This document shows positions 44,088-56,060 of a DNA stretch of 64,000 nt, in pieces. The notes beneath the pieces were generated by a model. The model made no database searches and had not been told where the DNA came from. It saw only the letters and a list, made by a program, of their open reading frames with translations. The translations under genes were made by a program, and so were the position numbers. The stretch is from the NCBI GenBank assembly GCA_029747015.1, contig JAKOGI010000124.1, positions 186,001-250,000 of the forward strand, in the 5' to 3' direction. How positions within the stretch are numbered: position 1 is the first letter of the stretch; every line of letters begins with the position of its first letter. The stretch is from Carnegiea gigantea. Taxonomy: Eukaryota; Streptophyta; Magnoliopsida; Caryophyllales; Cactaceae.

Positions 44088-46150
44088 CTCAGGCAATATT
44101 GCCTTTGATTTCTTTTTGGTTTGAAGGTTTCAATATTACTAAAACACGAAATTGCGTAGTTCTGTTTTTAATTTAGCTGTATGTAAAGGTAGCTTATATG
44201 ATTCACTAACTATACCTTTATTAACTTAGATTTACAAAATACAAACAATAACAAAAGTTGTTCATTCAACGTCCAACTAACTATTGGTCAACATCTTAAC
44301 AAGACTGAGAGAGTTCTAAATCCTCAAAACTTTGAGTCAAAAATAAACAGTTTCACCATATCTGTATCCCTCTCCATCTATTTTCTATTGCTAACCAAAG
44401 TGATTTCTCTCACAATTATTAATTTTATTAGTAGTTATTTTTTTGTTCATTCAATTCTAATAGCTAACTTATTTTTTATTTGATTGACCTTTTAATTTGA
44501 ACCCGATATCAAATTTTAATATTCTTTTTTGGTGCTAGAGAGGGGCATGTAATGATATGAGAAGAAGACAAGCCCAATGCTCCTATTACCAACCTAAAGA
44601 TTTCGTTTATTAACCTACCAAATACCAAAAAATACAAATATGTTAACCATGAATTTCTGTGTTTTGAATGAAAATAAGCCTGTAATGTTAACTGACTCCT
44701 TATAAATTCTCTGACTCCGCTCCTGTCTAGAACCCTGATTCACTGAACCATGGACTAGCTGGCCTGGAAGTGGGTACTTGCTGCATGTGCATGTGAGAAA
44801 TGTACAATATATACGACTATATATACGTATAAATTACACTGGGACTGTGAGTAGCAAATTGGGTTAGGCAAATTCGAGCATTCAACCCAACACTGTTCAG
44901 GAAGAGCAAAATTATGCATCAAAATTGAGAACGGATGTTGAGAGAAGGATATCACTATCAGTATGCTATTTACGTGACTCGTTATGTGTCTTTTGTTGCC
45001 AACTTGTTCCCTTTTGTTTTCGTTAGGCTATTCTTAATGGTTGCTATTCATTCAAGTTGCTGCAAGTGATGTATCAGCACAGAAAGTTGTTTTGAGCTGG
45101 TGAGAGCAACTCTCTATGTACTGTTAATAGCAACGTGGTTGATATGTTTATGTTAAAAAGCAGACTTATGTTTTAGACAGACAAATTAAAAATTAGATTA
45201 TTTAGTCAACCAATCAAAATTAGTGACTAGTTAACGACGTAAATTCAGAACCAACCACTTTACTAGGAAAGAGTGAAACATTGCCCTCTCTCCTTTCCAG
45301 ACAGCCTCAGCCTCTCATTGCTAATTAATTAAGCGTGAAAACAGAAACTAGTTACCCCATGGCAAAAAATAAGTTAAAATTTAAAATTTAAAAAGTTGTA
45401 TAAAAACAAAAAGTAAGTTGCATAAGCGTACAAGTGCCTAAGGGTGCTTCGATTGCACACGTCTTATATTGAATAACAGTATTTTTTTGGGTTTTTTTTA
45501 CGCATAACAAAGGAAGCAAAAGAAACAATTTTGAGAATACCAATGAACTAATCGGTTGCTACTTGAAATATGATTGTCTACCATTCCGATCACGTATACT
45601 TGGAAGGATGAATGGATGCATTAGTGACAAATATATATATATACACACACATACAAATAAGCAACATTTTATATATTATGGGATGTACAATCGTAGTAGT
45701 GCTTTGTACATTCGGGACGATGATATAGCAACTACTGAAATGATAGATAAACTTCCATGTAACACATGAATTTTGGACGCAAGTTGTGAAAGTATCCAGT
45801 CTAACACTTGCCAGGGCCAAATTCAAATGGCGGGTAGGATGAGTTGTTGGGTAATTAGGTTCGGCTTTCAAAGACGAAAGCCGTCACAAATCACAGTATA
45901 TATAGGTTGGAGGACCACAAGATAAGGCCAACTTTCAATTCATGTGATTAACTTAGGACATTCAATGTGGCCATTGGATGTTCCCCAAAAGTTGGTCCTT
46001 ATTTATCAGCATCCAAATAAAAGGAAATTGTATATTTGTAGATAAATAAATTGCAAAACATGATAGTTTCTGAACACTTGTGGTACTATTTCTTCTTCTC
46101 ATCGATGTATTTACTCAAAGCTTCGTCGGCAGACTCGTCAAGATATATAT
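44088..46150. other. Intergenic, nothing recognised
   Basis: AT-rich. A small TATA/CACA microsatellite lies at 45632-45656. No gene supported. Confidence 0.55.
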
Positions 46151-46155
46151 TTGTC

Positions 46156-46970
46156 GTATTTAATAAACAGTTTTTTGAATATAAAAAAAATTGAAAGTAT
46201 TATGTATTTGATTTTGAGTTTGATTAAAAAGTTATTTGAACCTGGCTGATTAGGTTTTTGAATTAGTTTTTTATACATGGAAATTTCGTTTGTAAAAAGG
46301 TTTTCAGGATAGCTTTTTTAATGAGTTTTTTTTAATATTTATTATTAAAATAATTATATTAATTTCAATAATTTGGACAAAATTACATCAAATGTCTTTC
46401 ACAAATGTTATTTTCGAATGTTAGATGCTTATGATTTCGATTTTTGAGTTTATTTTTTTCCCTTTTTTAGGGCAAGAGTTGTGCATGGAGATGTTGTTTA
46501 AGTTAATGCATCTAATTTGAACACTCCTAAATTTAATAAATAGTTTCTATTAATTAGTCTTACATGATAAATAAATATTTCTATGTCACATAAATTTCAA
46601 TTGCTATTAAAAAGAAAAACATTTAGCATTTAAAAAACAGTATGATAATAAATATTAAAATTAGAAACAATTTTAAACTTAACTTTAGGTATCACATAAT
46701 TCTTATTCATAATTCATATTGAAAAAAAAAAGCAAATATGTAACAAAAAGTTGTATTGTTTGAAAACCTACGAAATTGAATTATAGGCAAAAGTGAAATT
46801 TTACCAAATACTTTTAGTAGCAACACCTAATTTAACCAAATATCTTTTTCAAAAACAACTAATAAAGTCAACTAAGCCAAACAAGTAATGCAATCAACTA
46901 AAAACTAACAGCTAATGCAATCAGACAGTTAATGTAATCACCTAACAGCTGATTTCCAAACAGGGTTATT
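46156..46970. repeat. Diverged Harbinger-like relic
   Basis: Left TCGTATTTAATAAACAGTTT and right ACAGCTGATTTCCAAACAGG resemble the ends of the 30015-30350 MITE, and the right interior has CAACTAAAAACTAACAGC units. Too diverged to define a target duplication. Confidence 0.4.
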
Positions 46971-48170
46971 ATTTCAAAAAAAAACGTTTATTTTTTTTTC
47001 TCTTTCTTATTTGTGTATACTATATATGTAGGTCAAATCCTAGTTGTATTCAAATATGAACAGAACCCTAGTTGACTACTTTTTTTATTCGAGAACACAT
47101 TGTAGATGGAATAGATTTTATTGTTCACTATGTATCTACTTCGCGTTACTTGACAAATATCTTTATCAAAAAGTTGTCTTCTAAGCCATTTGAATTTCTA
47201 AAGTCCACTAGTGTTATATACGAACTGAATGACAGTAATAGAGATAAATATTGTATCAAAAAAATATATGGTAATTTTACCACGTTCCAACTTCTATGTA
47301 CCTCATGACTCGAACCTTAATTATACTCTATTACAAATATAATGCAAGGGGGTCCCATTTAGGCATAAGTCTCAGCTTACGTTCACACCTAATTTAGCAC
47401 ATCTTGATCTAGCTGGAAACTCATTAACAGATGGTGTAAAATCAAATAAAGCTACATCTAGTGACCGCACATAATTAGAAAAGAGCCAAATTTCTCTTCT
47501 TTTTTTGATTTTGGATCATCCATTTTACTAGAGTTGAATTATTATTGACTTAATAAGGGATAGAGCTCTCTCGATCATTACAAATTTTTTCCATTTACAA
47601 GACACAAATTTGAGACCTTACTTTAAGAGAACAAGTGTCAAACCACTTAAACCAACCTGTGTTAGTAGCTGAATTATTCAATACCCTTTAACACGTATTG
47701 TTAAACAGTACTTGATGATATTTCTAGAATGTACATGAACTCAAATAATGAATACTAAAGTAATTTGAAATATGATTGGGTCACACAAGTGGCAATTGTT
47801 GCACCTTTCACATAAAAGTCTAATTCGGCACATAATGAAAATTTATTAGATGAGATTTGAAAGTAGAATAAATGGATTTGTGGAAGTTTTGAATAAGAGA
47901 ATAACTTATAACAGTTAATTGATTTTCATGTTTGGTATGTACGATCAGTAATAACTAGAAATAAAAAATCAACTATAATAACTCGATCAGAATAAATAAA
48001 AAATAAAATAACCTTCACACATACATTATATACATATACATATGTACGTGTGAGTACACATGCACATACATATGTGTGTGCATGTATGTATATCTATTAC
48101 ATATATACGCATGCACAGGAACAAATCTTCATATTCCTTAACTAAAAACAAATAATTGTTGTGTTTTTGC

Positions 48171-48227
<57 letters not shown>

Positions 48228-48698
48228 AAAAGACAGACGACATATATGACCAGTGTAAACCGGTTCAAAGACACAAATGCACAAAATCTCATGGGGTACG
48301 ATTTTGGAAGAAAAATTTTGTTTTAGCTTGAAGAGCTAGGAGGAGGGGAAAAAAAAAAAATAAAAAAGGAGGACGCAAAATGGGGCATCGTTTGACCTAC
48401 CACACAAACAAGGACAATAATAGAAGAAGCATCTTAACATTGTGGTGTGGCTACAATGCTCACCACACCTATAAACTCCACGAAATATCGTCCATCCAAC
48501 GCCGACGCTCGCAAGCTATTATTGCATCAAGAATTTATTACCAATATGTGACCATACAAGCCTAAACCATCAACCATAATTAACAAAAATATTAAGACAA
48601 GATTACTACATTAGTGTTGATGTTAACTTGTTTCAATTAAAAGAAGCTTGAGTGGTTATATAAAACTAGTGATTTGGGACCTAATATTTACGATTTTT
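46971..48698. other. Intergenic with microsatellites
   Basis: ATGTACGTGTGAGTACACAT-type alternating sequence at 48018-48110 and a pure (AT)n of about 50 bases at 48174-48223. A weak SINE-like A/B box pair on the minus strand lies at about 47595-47660. No gene. Confidence 0.6.
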
Positions 48699-48829
48699 GG
48701 CGAGAATTGGTAGTAAAATGATTCATCTAATCGGAGAGCACATGCCTGATATTTATATTAATTTGTACAAAATAAATTTACATTTATATTCCTAGTGTAT
48801 CTCTTATTGTACCCCCACAAGTTGATTGA

Positions 48830-50476
48830 GGGACGCACGATCAGTTTGAACTTTAAATGCAAACACTGTTGAGAACTTAAACCTTTAGTAAAAATATCAG
48901 CAAGTTAAGAGCTGGTAGGGATATAACAAATGATAAGATCTTCATGAGCAACACTTTCCTGAATAAAATGAGAATCCAAAGCGATATGCTTGCTCCGATC
49001 ATGTTGACTAGGATTGGCCGTCATGTATGTAGCACTCGCATTATCATAATAGAGATGTGTGATGTGGGTGGGGTAAGTGAAATGCCAATATCAAACAGAA
49101 GCTTATGTAACCAAATTGTTTCAGTAACAGTGTAACCGAGGGAGTGATATTCAGTTTCAGTGGATGATTTGGATACTGTAGATTGCTTCTCGGAGCGCTA
49201 GGCAATTAGGTTGGGTCCAAAATATACCGTGCAACTAGTAGTCAAACGACAAGTGCCTTTATAGCTAGCTCAGTCTGCATTAGAGTAAGCAACAATGATA
49301 GAAGCATCAACGGAAGGCTGTAGAAGAACCACATAATCCATAGTGCCTTACAAGTACCTGAAAATACGCTTGACAACAAGCATATGAGTAGTACGGAGAG
49401 TATGCATATATTAGAAAACCGCATAAACTAAATATGCAATGTCAGGCTGGGTTATGGTCAAATACTGCAAAGCACCTACAGTACTTTGACGCAGAGAGGG
49501 ATTTGCAAGTAAGTCACTATCATGAAGGGATACGACTAGCAGAGGGTATCCTAACAGGTTTGAAAGTTTGGAGTTGAAACTTACGAAGCTAGCAAAACAA
49601 GAACATATTTTTGTTGCATTAGAAAAAGACCAGAAGAGGAATGAACCACTTGAAGGCCTAAGAAGTAATAAAAATTACCAATATCTTTCATTACAAACTG
49701 CTAAGACAAAATGGCAATGAAGGATTGTAAAGTAGAGACAGTAGTCCCAGTAAGAATGATATCATCGACATATACTAGAAGAATCTAAGTGAGATTGCTA
49801 GTGCAGTAAACAAAAATGGAAAGATCAGTCGTGCTACAGACAAAGCCATGAGACAGCGAGAAACTGCTATAATGGTGAAACCAAGCTCAAGGAGCTTGCT
49901 CCAACCCATAGATGACATTTTTAAGACAATAAACATAGCAAGGTTTATTTGGATTAACAAAACTAGCTAATTGTTTCATATAAAATTTCTCAGTTAAATG
50001 TCCATGAAGGAAAGCTTTTTTAACATCTAACTGACGAAGAGACCAATTAACTGAAACAGTAAGAGAAAGAATAAGATGAACAGTAGCAAGTTCAACAATA
50101 GGATTGAAAGTCTCATGGTACCTGCTTGTTGGTGAATACCTTGGGCTACCAATCTAGCTTTGTATCTCCCTACAGTGTCATTAGATTTGTATTTCACTTT
50201 GTAAACCCACTTGCAGTCAACCAAGTTTGGTGTAGGGTAAGATGGAACCAATTCCCCTATATTGTTAGCAATCAAAGCATTGTACTCCTCAGATATAGCC
50301 TCTCGCCATCTAGGATGTTGAGAAACTTGTTTGAAACTAGTAGCCTCAATCTCAGCAAGATAGAGAGGAGACATTTGAGCTTGACAATGCTCGACTTGGA
50401 TTAGGTTTGCATAGGGTGAACATCTGTATGAGAAGAATCAGACGGTAAAAAAGCAGAGACGGAGATAGACATAAAA
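48830..50476 (-). pseudogene. Copia reverse transcriptase/RNase H remnant of the outer element
   Basis: The start of the RT region is readable below about 50374: HPRWREAISEEYNALIANN, LVDCKWVYKVKYKSNDTVGR and YKARLVAQGIHQQAG, typical of copia. Catalytic YVDD is encoded at about 49757-49780 on the minus strand. Further down, the sequence matches the end of copia RNase H (complement of GAGTGATATTCAGTTTCAGT, then ALDSHFIQE-like codons). Frameshifts and stops are many. Confidence 0.75.
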
Positions 50477-50481
50477 GGTGG

Positions 50482-51351
50482 TGAAGAGTCGGATCGCCCT
50501 AGAGGGGGTAAATAGGGAGATCGTACAAAATTTAAAAACAAATTTGAAGGCAGAAATTAAATGCAGAAATAAAATAGACTAGAGCACAACGATGTTTTAA
50601 CGAGGTTGGGCCTCAAACAGCCTTAGGTTCCCGCCTAAAGTTATTCAACTCTAGGATTAAACTCTCAAAATTCTTATTAAGATGAATTCTCAATCTCTCA
50701 GAGTTATCTCACTCTAGAGATCCCAAATACTTTAAATCAATCTCTTGATTAAAGTATGGGAAGAGTTGTAACCTCACACCAACTCTCAAGTTCACTCCTT
50801 AACAATGATTTCCTCAAAGTCACTCAACAACTCTTTGTCACAAATAGTACTTAATAGCTTAATGAAAGTTCTTAATGCTGTCACACTTCCTTTTTGCAGC
50901 ACGTCCATTTGTCCTGTAATTATAGTCAGTTCTGGACGAGTGCCAAGAAGGCAATTATGATCAAACCAATCTGATGCTGATTTTTAGGATCCTGTCTTCT
51001 TCTTGGTAGCATTTGACTTTATTTTCTTGCCTCCTTTCGTGGTCTTGCTTGATATGATTTAACTCCTTGCCTAATTTGTTTTAATTTGCATTTCATTACT
51101 GGAGGATATCAAGGAGCATAAAATATAATTTCAAAGATCAAATAAGATCACATACACATATTTTCCTATGTATATTATCCACATTTTTCATGGATGCCAG
51201 CTTGTATTTTAATATTCAATTTGTCTTTCAATTGAATCAACCAAGCCCATGCACATCTTTTCTTTGTGTTCTAATCTCTTGTTTTTATATGCTAAGTGTT
51301 AATTAATTTTGCATTTCATCAAAACTTCCTTGGCTACTACGGGAGTCAACA
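50482..51351 (-). repeat. 3' LTR of the Sirevirus-like element (870 bp)
   Basis: Longer than the partner because the partner lacks about 38 bases (the ATCTCTTGATTAAAGTATGG segment). Substitutions between the two are frequent by eye, so the insertion is not recent. Confidence 0.92.
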
Positions 51352-51366
51352 ATCTCCCCCTTTTTG
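51352..51366 (-). other. Polypurine tract of the Sirevirus-like element
   Basis: AAAAAGGGGGAGAT on the minus strand, directly against the 3' LTR start TGTTGACTCCC. Confidence 0.85.
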
Positions 51367-51888
51367 ATGAAAGCCAAAATTAACTGATTTAGCTATATCA
51401 TGTTGAGCAGATGATTTTAAGCATAACACAAATGCATTAGTGTGATGCCAAGTTTGTCACAAACATGTGAAATATTGAGAATGTATGTGATCTAAGTATT
51501 TAAGCTACCATTTAAATCATTTAGCAAAAGATAAGTAATTTCACAAGGTTAAAGTAACGTCGCAGATGCATAATAGAGGTATAAGGATAAGCATAACCTT
51601 AAGCAAGTTGCATGGAGTAATAAAGGTTAAAGTACTACTAATAAAGTTAAAGTGCTACTAGCAAAGTTAAAGCATTACTAATTGACATAAGTTCTCCCCC
51701 TCTTTCATTAAAAAGGAGAGAAGGATGGGAAAAAAAAAATAATATGTCTGAGCATACCATCAGAACCAAAAAAAGCAAATGCAAAAGAAAACAAGGGGAA
51801 AGGAGATTAGATCCTGGACTGGGAGGATTTGCTAGCTATTGTGATGAGGTGGTTGGTAGATTGGTGCATTGGGCTTGTTCGACAACAG

Positions 51889-53367
51889 TCAGGGGACACC
51901 TTTGGTAGCACAGCGGTGAGTGATGCTGCATATGCGAAGAAGATCATCTACCTTTTGGTTGAGCGCAGAAAGGTGTTGGGTGAGAGACAATTGCATGTCA
52001 GTGAGGCGGTTATGTAAGGTGGCCTGATTGTGGGCAATGCCATCTAAAGCATCAGTGTGCTGAACCAAAATGTAATCAAGCATGTTCGCTATTTCTTGGA
52101 GTTCATAAAGACGCTCATCAAGGTCCATAACCTGACCAAGTATGGAGGGTGGAGGAGTGATGGAAGGGGAGTTGAGCCAGGGTTTAACATGCTGACCAAA
52201 CTTCTTGGAGACAGGCGTGAGTTCTTCGGGAGTCATTTCTTCAACAAATTTCCATTCTCCAGAAGTAGTTTGGAAGAACTGGATGTTTTTGAGGGAGGTA
52301 GAAGTGATGACGGGCACAGGTTTGGTTTCGTGAAGCTCATGGGTGAAGCAGACTCCAAAGTATTTGAACACAAGTGTCAAGAGGTTTGAGTAGGGCAATG
52401 GGGCAGGACGGTTTATGGAGCCAACCTTGGCTATGGTTCCAAGAATGTAATGGGTAAAGTTGACAGGTTTACCAGTCATTAGCAGATAAATGAGTCCAAG
52501 TATCTTGGTGTTGACACTGTCAGTCGAATAGGACTTGAGCAGAATTGTTCGAATAATGACATAGTACAGCAAGCGGGATCCTTTTTGAGGATGAGGTATG
52601 ACAGATGAGCTGGGTTAGTCTGACTGTAGGGGTTGGCAAAGTCAGTTAAGCACCTATTTCGTGCTTCAGGGAAGGTGGGGTGACGGAGGGAAGGTCAAGT
52701 ATGGTGTTTAAGGCAGACTCTTTGAGGGTGAATTTTGTGTGCTTAACTTGGTATTCAAGAGAGATTATGAGTCCAGACTTTACTATTCAAAGGTTAGCAT
52801 AAAACATTCGAAGTAATTGAGGGTATGATTCAGTTCCTAAATCTAGCAACTTCCCACAGTGACTACTCAAGAGATACTCAATAAAGTTCAAGTTTTCAGC
52901 TAGAAAGGACTCAACATTTACTTGTTCACAAGCATGGAGAGGCCGATTAACAGGTTGAGTCATGAATTTCTCTCGGGCAAGGGAAGAATGGAACTATGCA
53001 AGTGGAATTACCTCAGTGTGTGCCAGGATAGAGTGAGATGAAGAAGTGGTTGTTGGTGTCCGGTTAGCTACAGAGGTCGTGGTGTTGCCCGTTGAGAACG
53101 AGAACTCATCGGCGGCCCGACGGATGCTGGAGGTGAGACTGGCGGAGACGACTGTGGCTGAGCTGCGTCAGAACTGGTGTCAGAGATGGTGACGGGCTTG
53201 CCGGCGGTTAGTAGAGGTGTGGTCTGGTGAACTAGTTTGACCGAAATTCGAGCGCTGCGGCGGAGTGGGGCGGACCGGTGGCAGGTTTTGCGAATTACGG
53301 CGGTAGAGGTCGCCGGTTTTCGGGGAGTTGAGGAGGAGGACTTGAGGCCTTTTGTTTTGGGTGCCAT
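51889..53367 (-). pseudogene. Extra ORF between pol and 3' LTR of the Sirevirus-like element
   Basis: The ATG at 53367 opens a basic Ser/Thr/Pro-rich start (MAPKTKGLKSSSS; RRSARISVKLV). The same frame, with a few stops (53068 and others), leads to a 227-codon open part. That part resembles the 'putative plant transposon protein' domain of such ORFs: IRTILLKSYSTDSVNTKILG, LIYLLMTGKPVNFTHYIL, LLTLVFKYFGVCF. Its end is a predicted coiled coil (LDERLYELQEIANMLDYILV...LTQHLSALNQKVDDLL). These ORFs occupy the position called envelope-like in Sireviruses, but no signal peptide or membrane segment is evident here. Function unknown. Confidence 0.7.
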
Positions 53368-53990
53368 GGTGCTTGCAGAGAATTGGCAATGGAGGTTGAG
53401 GGTTTAGGTGGGTAAAGGGGAAAGACTTTTATATGTGAGAGGATGGCCTTGAAGTGCAAAATCGAGGTGAAGATTTAGGAATATGGAAAGGAGGAGATGT
53501 TGATTTTGAGTTTGGAAAGAAAATGGTGGCTGCATGTCTGGCGATTTCGAAGGAAGGAGAGAGAGAGTGAATGAAAAGGGAAAGTGAGAGAGAGAAGAGG
53601 GAGGCGGTTAGGTGAGAGCCTTAATGAGGGTCCTAGTTGCCGTTAGAGGTCCACAAAAATTATAGACTTGTCAATTTTTTGCAAGATATGAAGGGAGTAT
53701 TTTTGAAAAAAAAATTTTATTTATTTTCGGGAAGTGAGATCCTGTTGGTAAATGATGAATGGAAAGCTATCTGAAGCTTCCATGTATCAATTGTGCTCAG
53801 TTTATGCAAACTTGATTCCGTCCAAGACACCGAAATTGGATTTTCAGGTCGTGGTTGCGTGAACCTAGATTATGGTAATGTACCTTAAAAAATAGTGAGT
53901 GATCCTCTTGAGTTTCATTGTCCTGAACCCAAATAAGATTCCTGAAAGTCGCTAAGCAGACTGAATTGGTTATAAGAGAGGGCTCCCCCT
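53368..53990. other. Spacer between RNase H and the extra ORF
   Basis: Leader-like, GA-rich sequence on the plus strand (53553-53605) before the extra ORF start. No coding content is recognised; RNase H remnants begin near 53990. Confidence 0.5.
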
Positions 53991-55041
53991 CAATTCATGC
54001 GTCTATATTGATCATTCCAAGTTCATGACGAATAAAGTTAAATCTATCCTCACTTAAGGGTTTGGTAAAAATATCAGCTCAGTGATAATCAGTAGGTATG
54101 AATTATAGAGTGACATTACCTTTTTCAACATGATCGCGAATAAAATGGTGTCTTACCTCGATGTGTTTAGTGCGTGAATGTTGCACCGGATTTTTAGTAA
54201 TATTGATGGCACTTTGATTATCACATTTTATAGGAACTTTCTTGAGATCAATTCCTAGATCCCGTAACTATTGTATTATCCATAACAGTTGAGCACAGTA
54301 TGCACCAGCAGCGACGTATTCTGCTTTTGCCGTTGAAAAAGCGACATAATTTTGCTTCTTGGAGTGCCAAGAGACTAGGCTTGGTCTAAGGAATTGATAC
54401 GTACCTGTGGATATATCAGTTAGGAGATTATCCATGGGATGAGATGATTTATACTTGAAGTGTTTCTGGGTTACCTCTTGTTGTGACTTATTAGAAGGGG
54501 AATTGTGTTCATTTGGGGGCTCTTCTTCTTCCGGGGGTGAAGAGTTTTCTTGTAGTACTTGTGGCTGCTTATTAGCAGAATTTATTCTTTCTCTTGCTTC
54601 TTCTTCATCGTCACCGTGCTTGTTTAAATACAGATCCTGGACTATAGATCCACTTAACACACCATCATTAGATTCATCAAAAATCACATGAATACTTTCC
54701 TCAATGGTTTTGGTGCGTTTATTGTAAATTCTATATGCTTTGCTATGCATGGAGTATCCTACAAATATTCCTTCATCACTTCTAGCATCAAATTTTCCTA
54801 GGTTATTTTTTTCATTGTTATGAACAAAGCTTTTGCATCCAAAAGGTTTAAAATATGAAAGGTTGGGTAGTTTACCTTTGAATAATTCATGAGGCATTCT
54901 TTTTAGAATTGGCTGAATTAAACAACGATTCAGAACATAATTAGCAGTATTGACTGCTTCGGACCAGAGGTGTTGAGTGACATTACTTTTACACATCATT
55001 GTACGGGTCATATCTTCTAACGTACAATTTTTCCTTTCCAC
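53990..55041 (-). pseudogene. Integrase C-terminal part fused to RNase H, RT deleted
   Basis: 257 open codons from 55041 start at MERKN, holding the Glu of the integrase D-D-E triad. They run through the integrase end (LWSEAVNTANYVLNR, KPFGCKSFVHNN) and the acidic Pro/Asn linker to PMDNLLTDISTG. The next residues are already in RNase H (SLVSWHSKKQNYVAFSTAKAEYVAAG). The junction is near 54400. About the whole RT domain is absent, yet the frame stays open. RNase H sequence continues below 54268 after a stop (NQSAINITKNPVQHSRTKHI). The product would lack polymerase. Confidence 0.85.
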
Positions 55042-56060
55042 TACACCATTTTGTTGAGGTGTACGTGGTGCTGAGAAATTATGAGCTATTCCATGCTTAT
55101 CACAGAATTCAGTAAACTCTTTTTGATCAAATTCCCTTCCGTAATCACTTCTTATAGATACGATTTGTGAATTTTTATAAACCTGTAATTGTTTACAAAG
55201 TTTTGAAAATTCTTTAAAGGCTTCGTTCTTTTCGTTTAAAATGAAGACCCATGTGAATCATGAATAATCATCTACAATTACAAAAATATACTTGTTGTGC
55301 TCCAAACTTTGTATAGGTATTGGTCCGCATTAGTCCATATGAAGTAGTTCTAATGGTCTGGATGTACTAATACTATGTTTTGACTTGAAGGATCTATGTA
55401 CTTGTTTTCCTTTAGCAAAGGCATCGCATATGTGATCATATTCAAAATTGCATGAGGGCAGTCCTCGTACTAAATCCCTTTTTGCTAATTTATTAATAGT
55501 ACGCATGCTGGCGTGACCTAGTCTTCGATGCCATAGCCATTTTTCTTCATTATGTGACGCTTTAAAACATGACAAATTTTGAGGAGGAACATTATTAATA
55601 TCTATAGCATAGACATTATCAATTCTAGGTCCATAAAGGGAAGTTTTCTCAGAATTTTTGTTTTTAGCGATGCAATGAGTTGAATCAAAGGTAACTAGGT
55701 TTGCTTTATCACATAATTGAGATATGCTTAATAAATTAAATTTTAGTCCGTCAACGAGATAAACATTGTCAATGGAATTAGAGGAATCTTTACCTATTTT
55801 TCCAACCCCAATAATTTTACCTATGCTTTTGTCGCCAAAGGTGACACTTCCGTGTCTTTTCTTTTAAATCTCAGTGAATAAGGAAGAATTACCGCTCATG
55901 TGCCTTGAACATCCACTATCGAGATACCACAGGTCTTATCCAGATTTCAAGCACACCTGCAAAACAAAAAATCGACCCTTCCTTCTGCTTTTGGCGTTAA
56001 ATCTAGATTCGAAATTGCAAGCTACTACGTTAGGAGGTCTTGTTCCTTTAGGAACCCCTA
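55042..56060 (-). pseudogene. Protease, pre-integrase zinc domain and integrase core of the Sirevirus-like element
   Basis: The protease motif WYLDSGCSRHMSG is encoded around 55890-55930. Then FNLLSISQLCDK and the zinc region WLWHRRLGHASMRTINKLAK ... CDAFAKGKQ, where the second Cys of CDAC is Phe. The integrase core below has RSDYGREF (His replaced by Tyr) and PQQNGVV. The frame is interrupted by stops (for example a TAA near 55866). Confidence 0.82.

Noticed and set aside
47595..47660. SINE-like A/B boxes on the minus strand
   Set aside because: The B-box match is weak and no tail or duplication was found, so it is mentioned only as a possibility.
51889..53367. Reading the extra ORF as a true viral envelope
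   Set aside because: No signal peptide, cleavage site or membrane helix is visible; the sequence looks like a plant transposon protein with a coiled coil.
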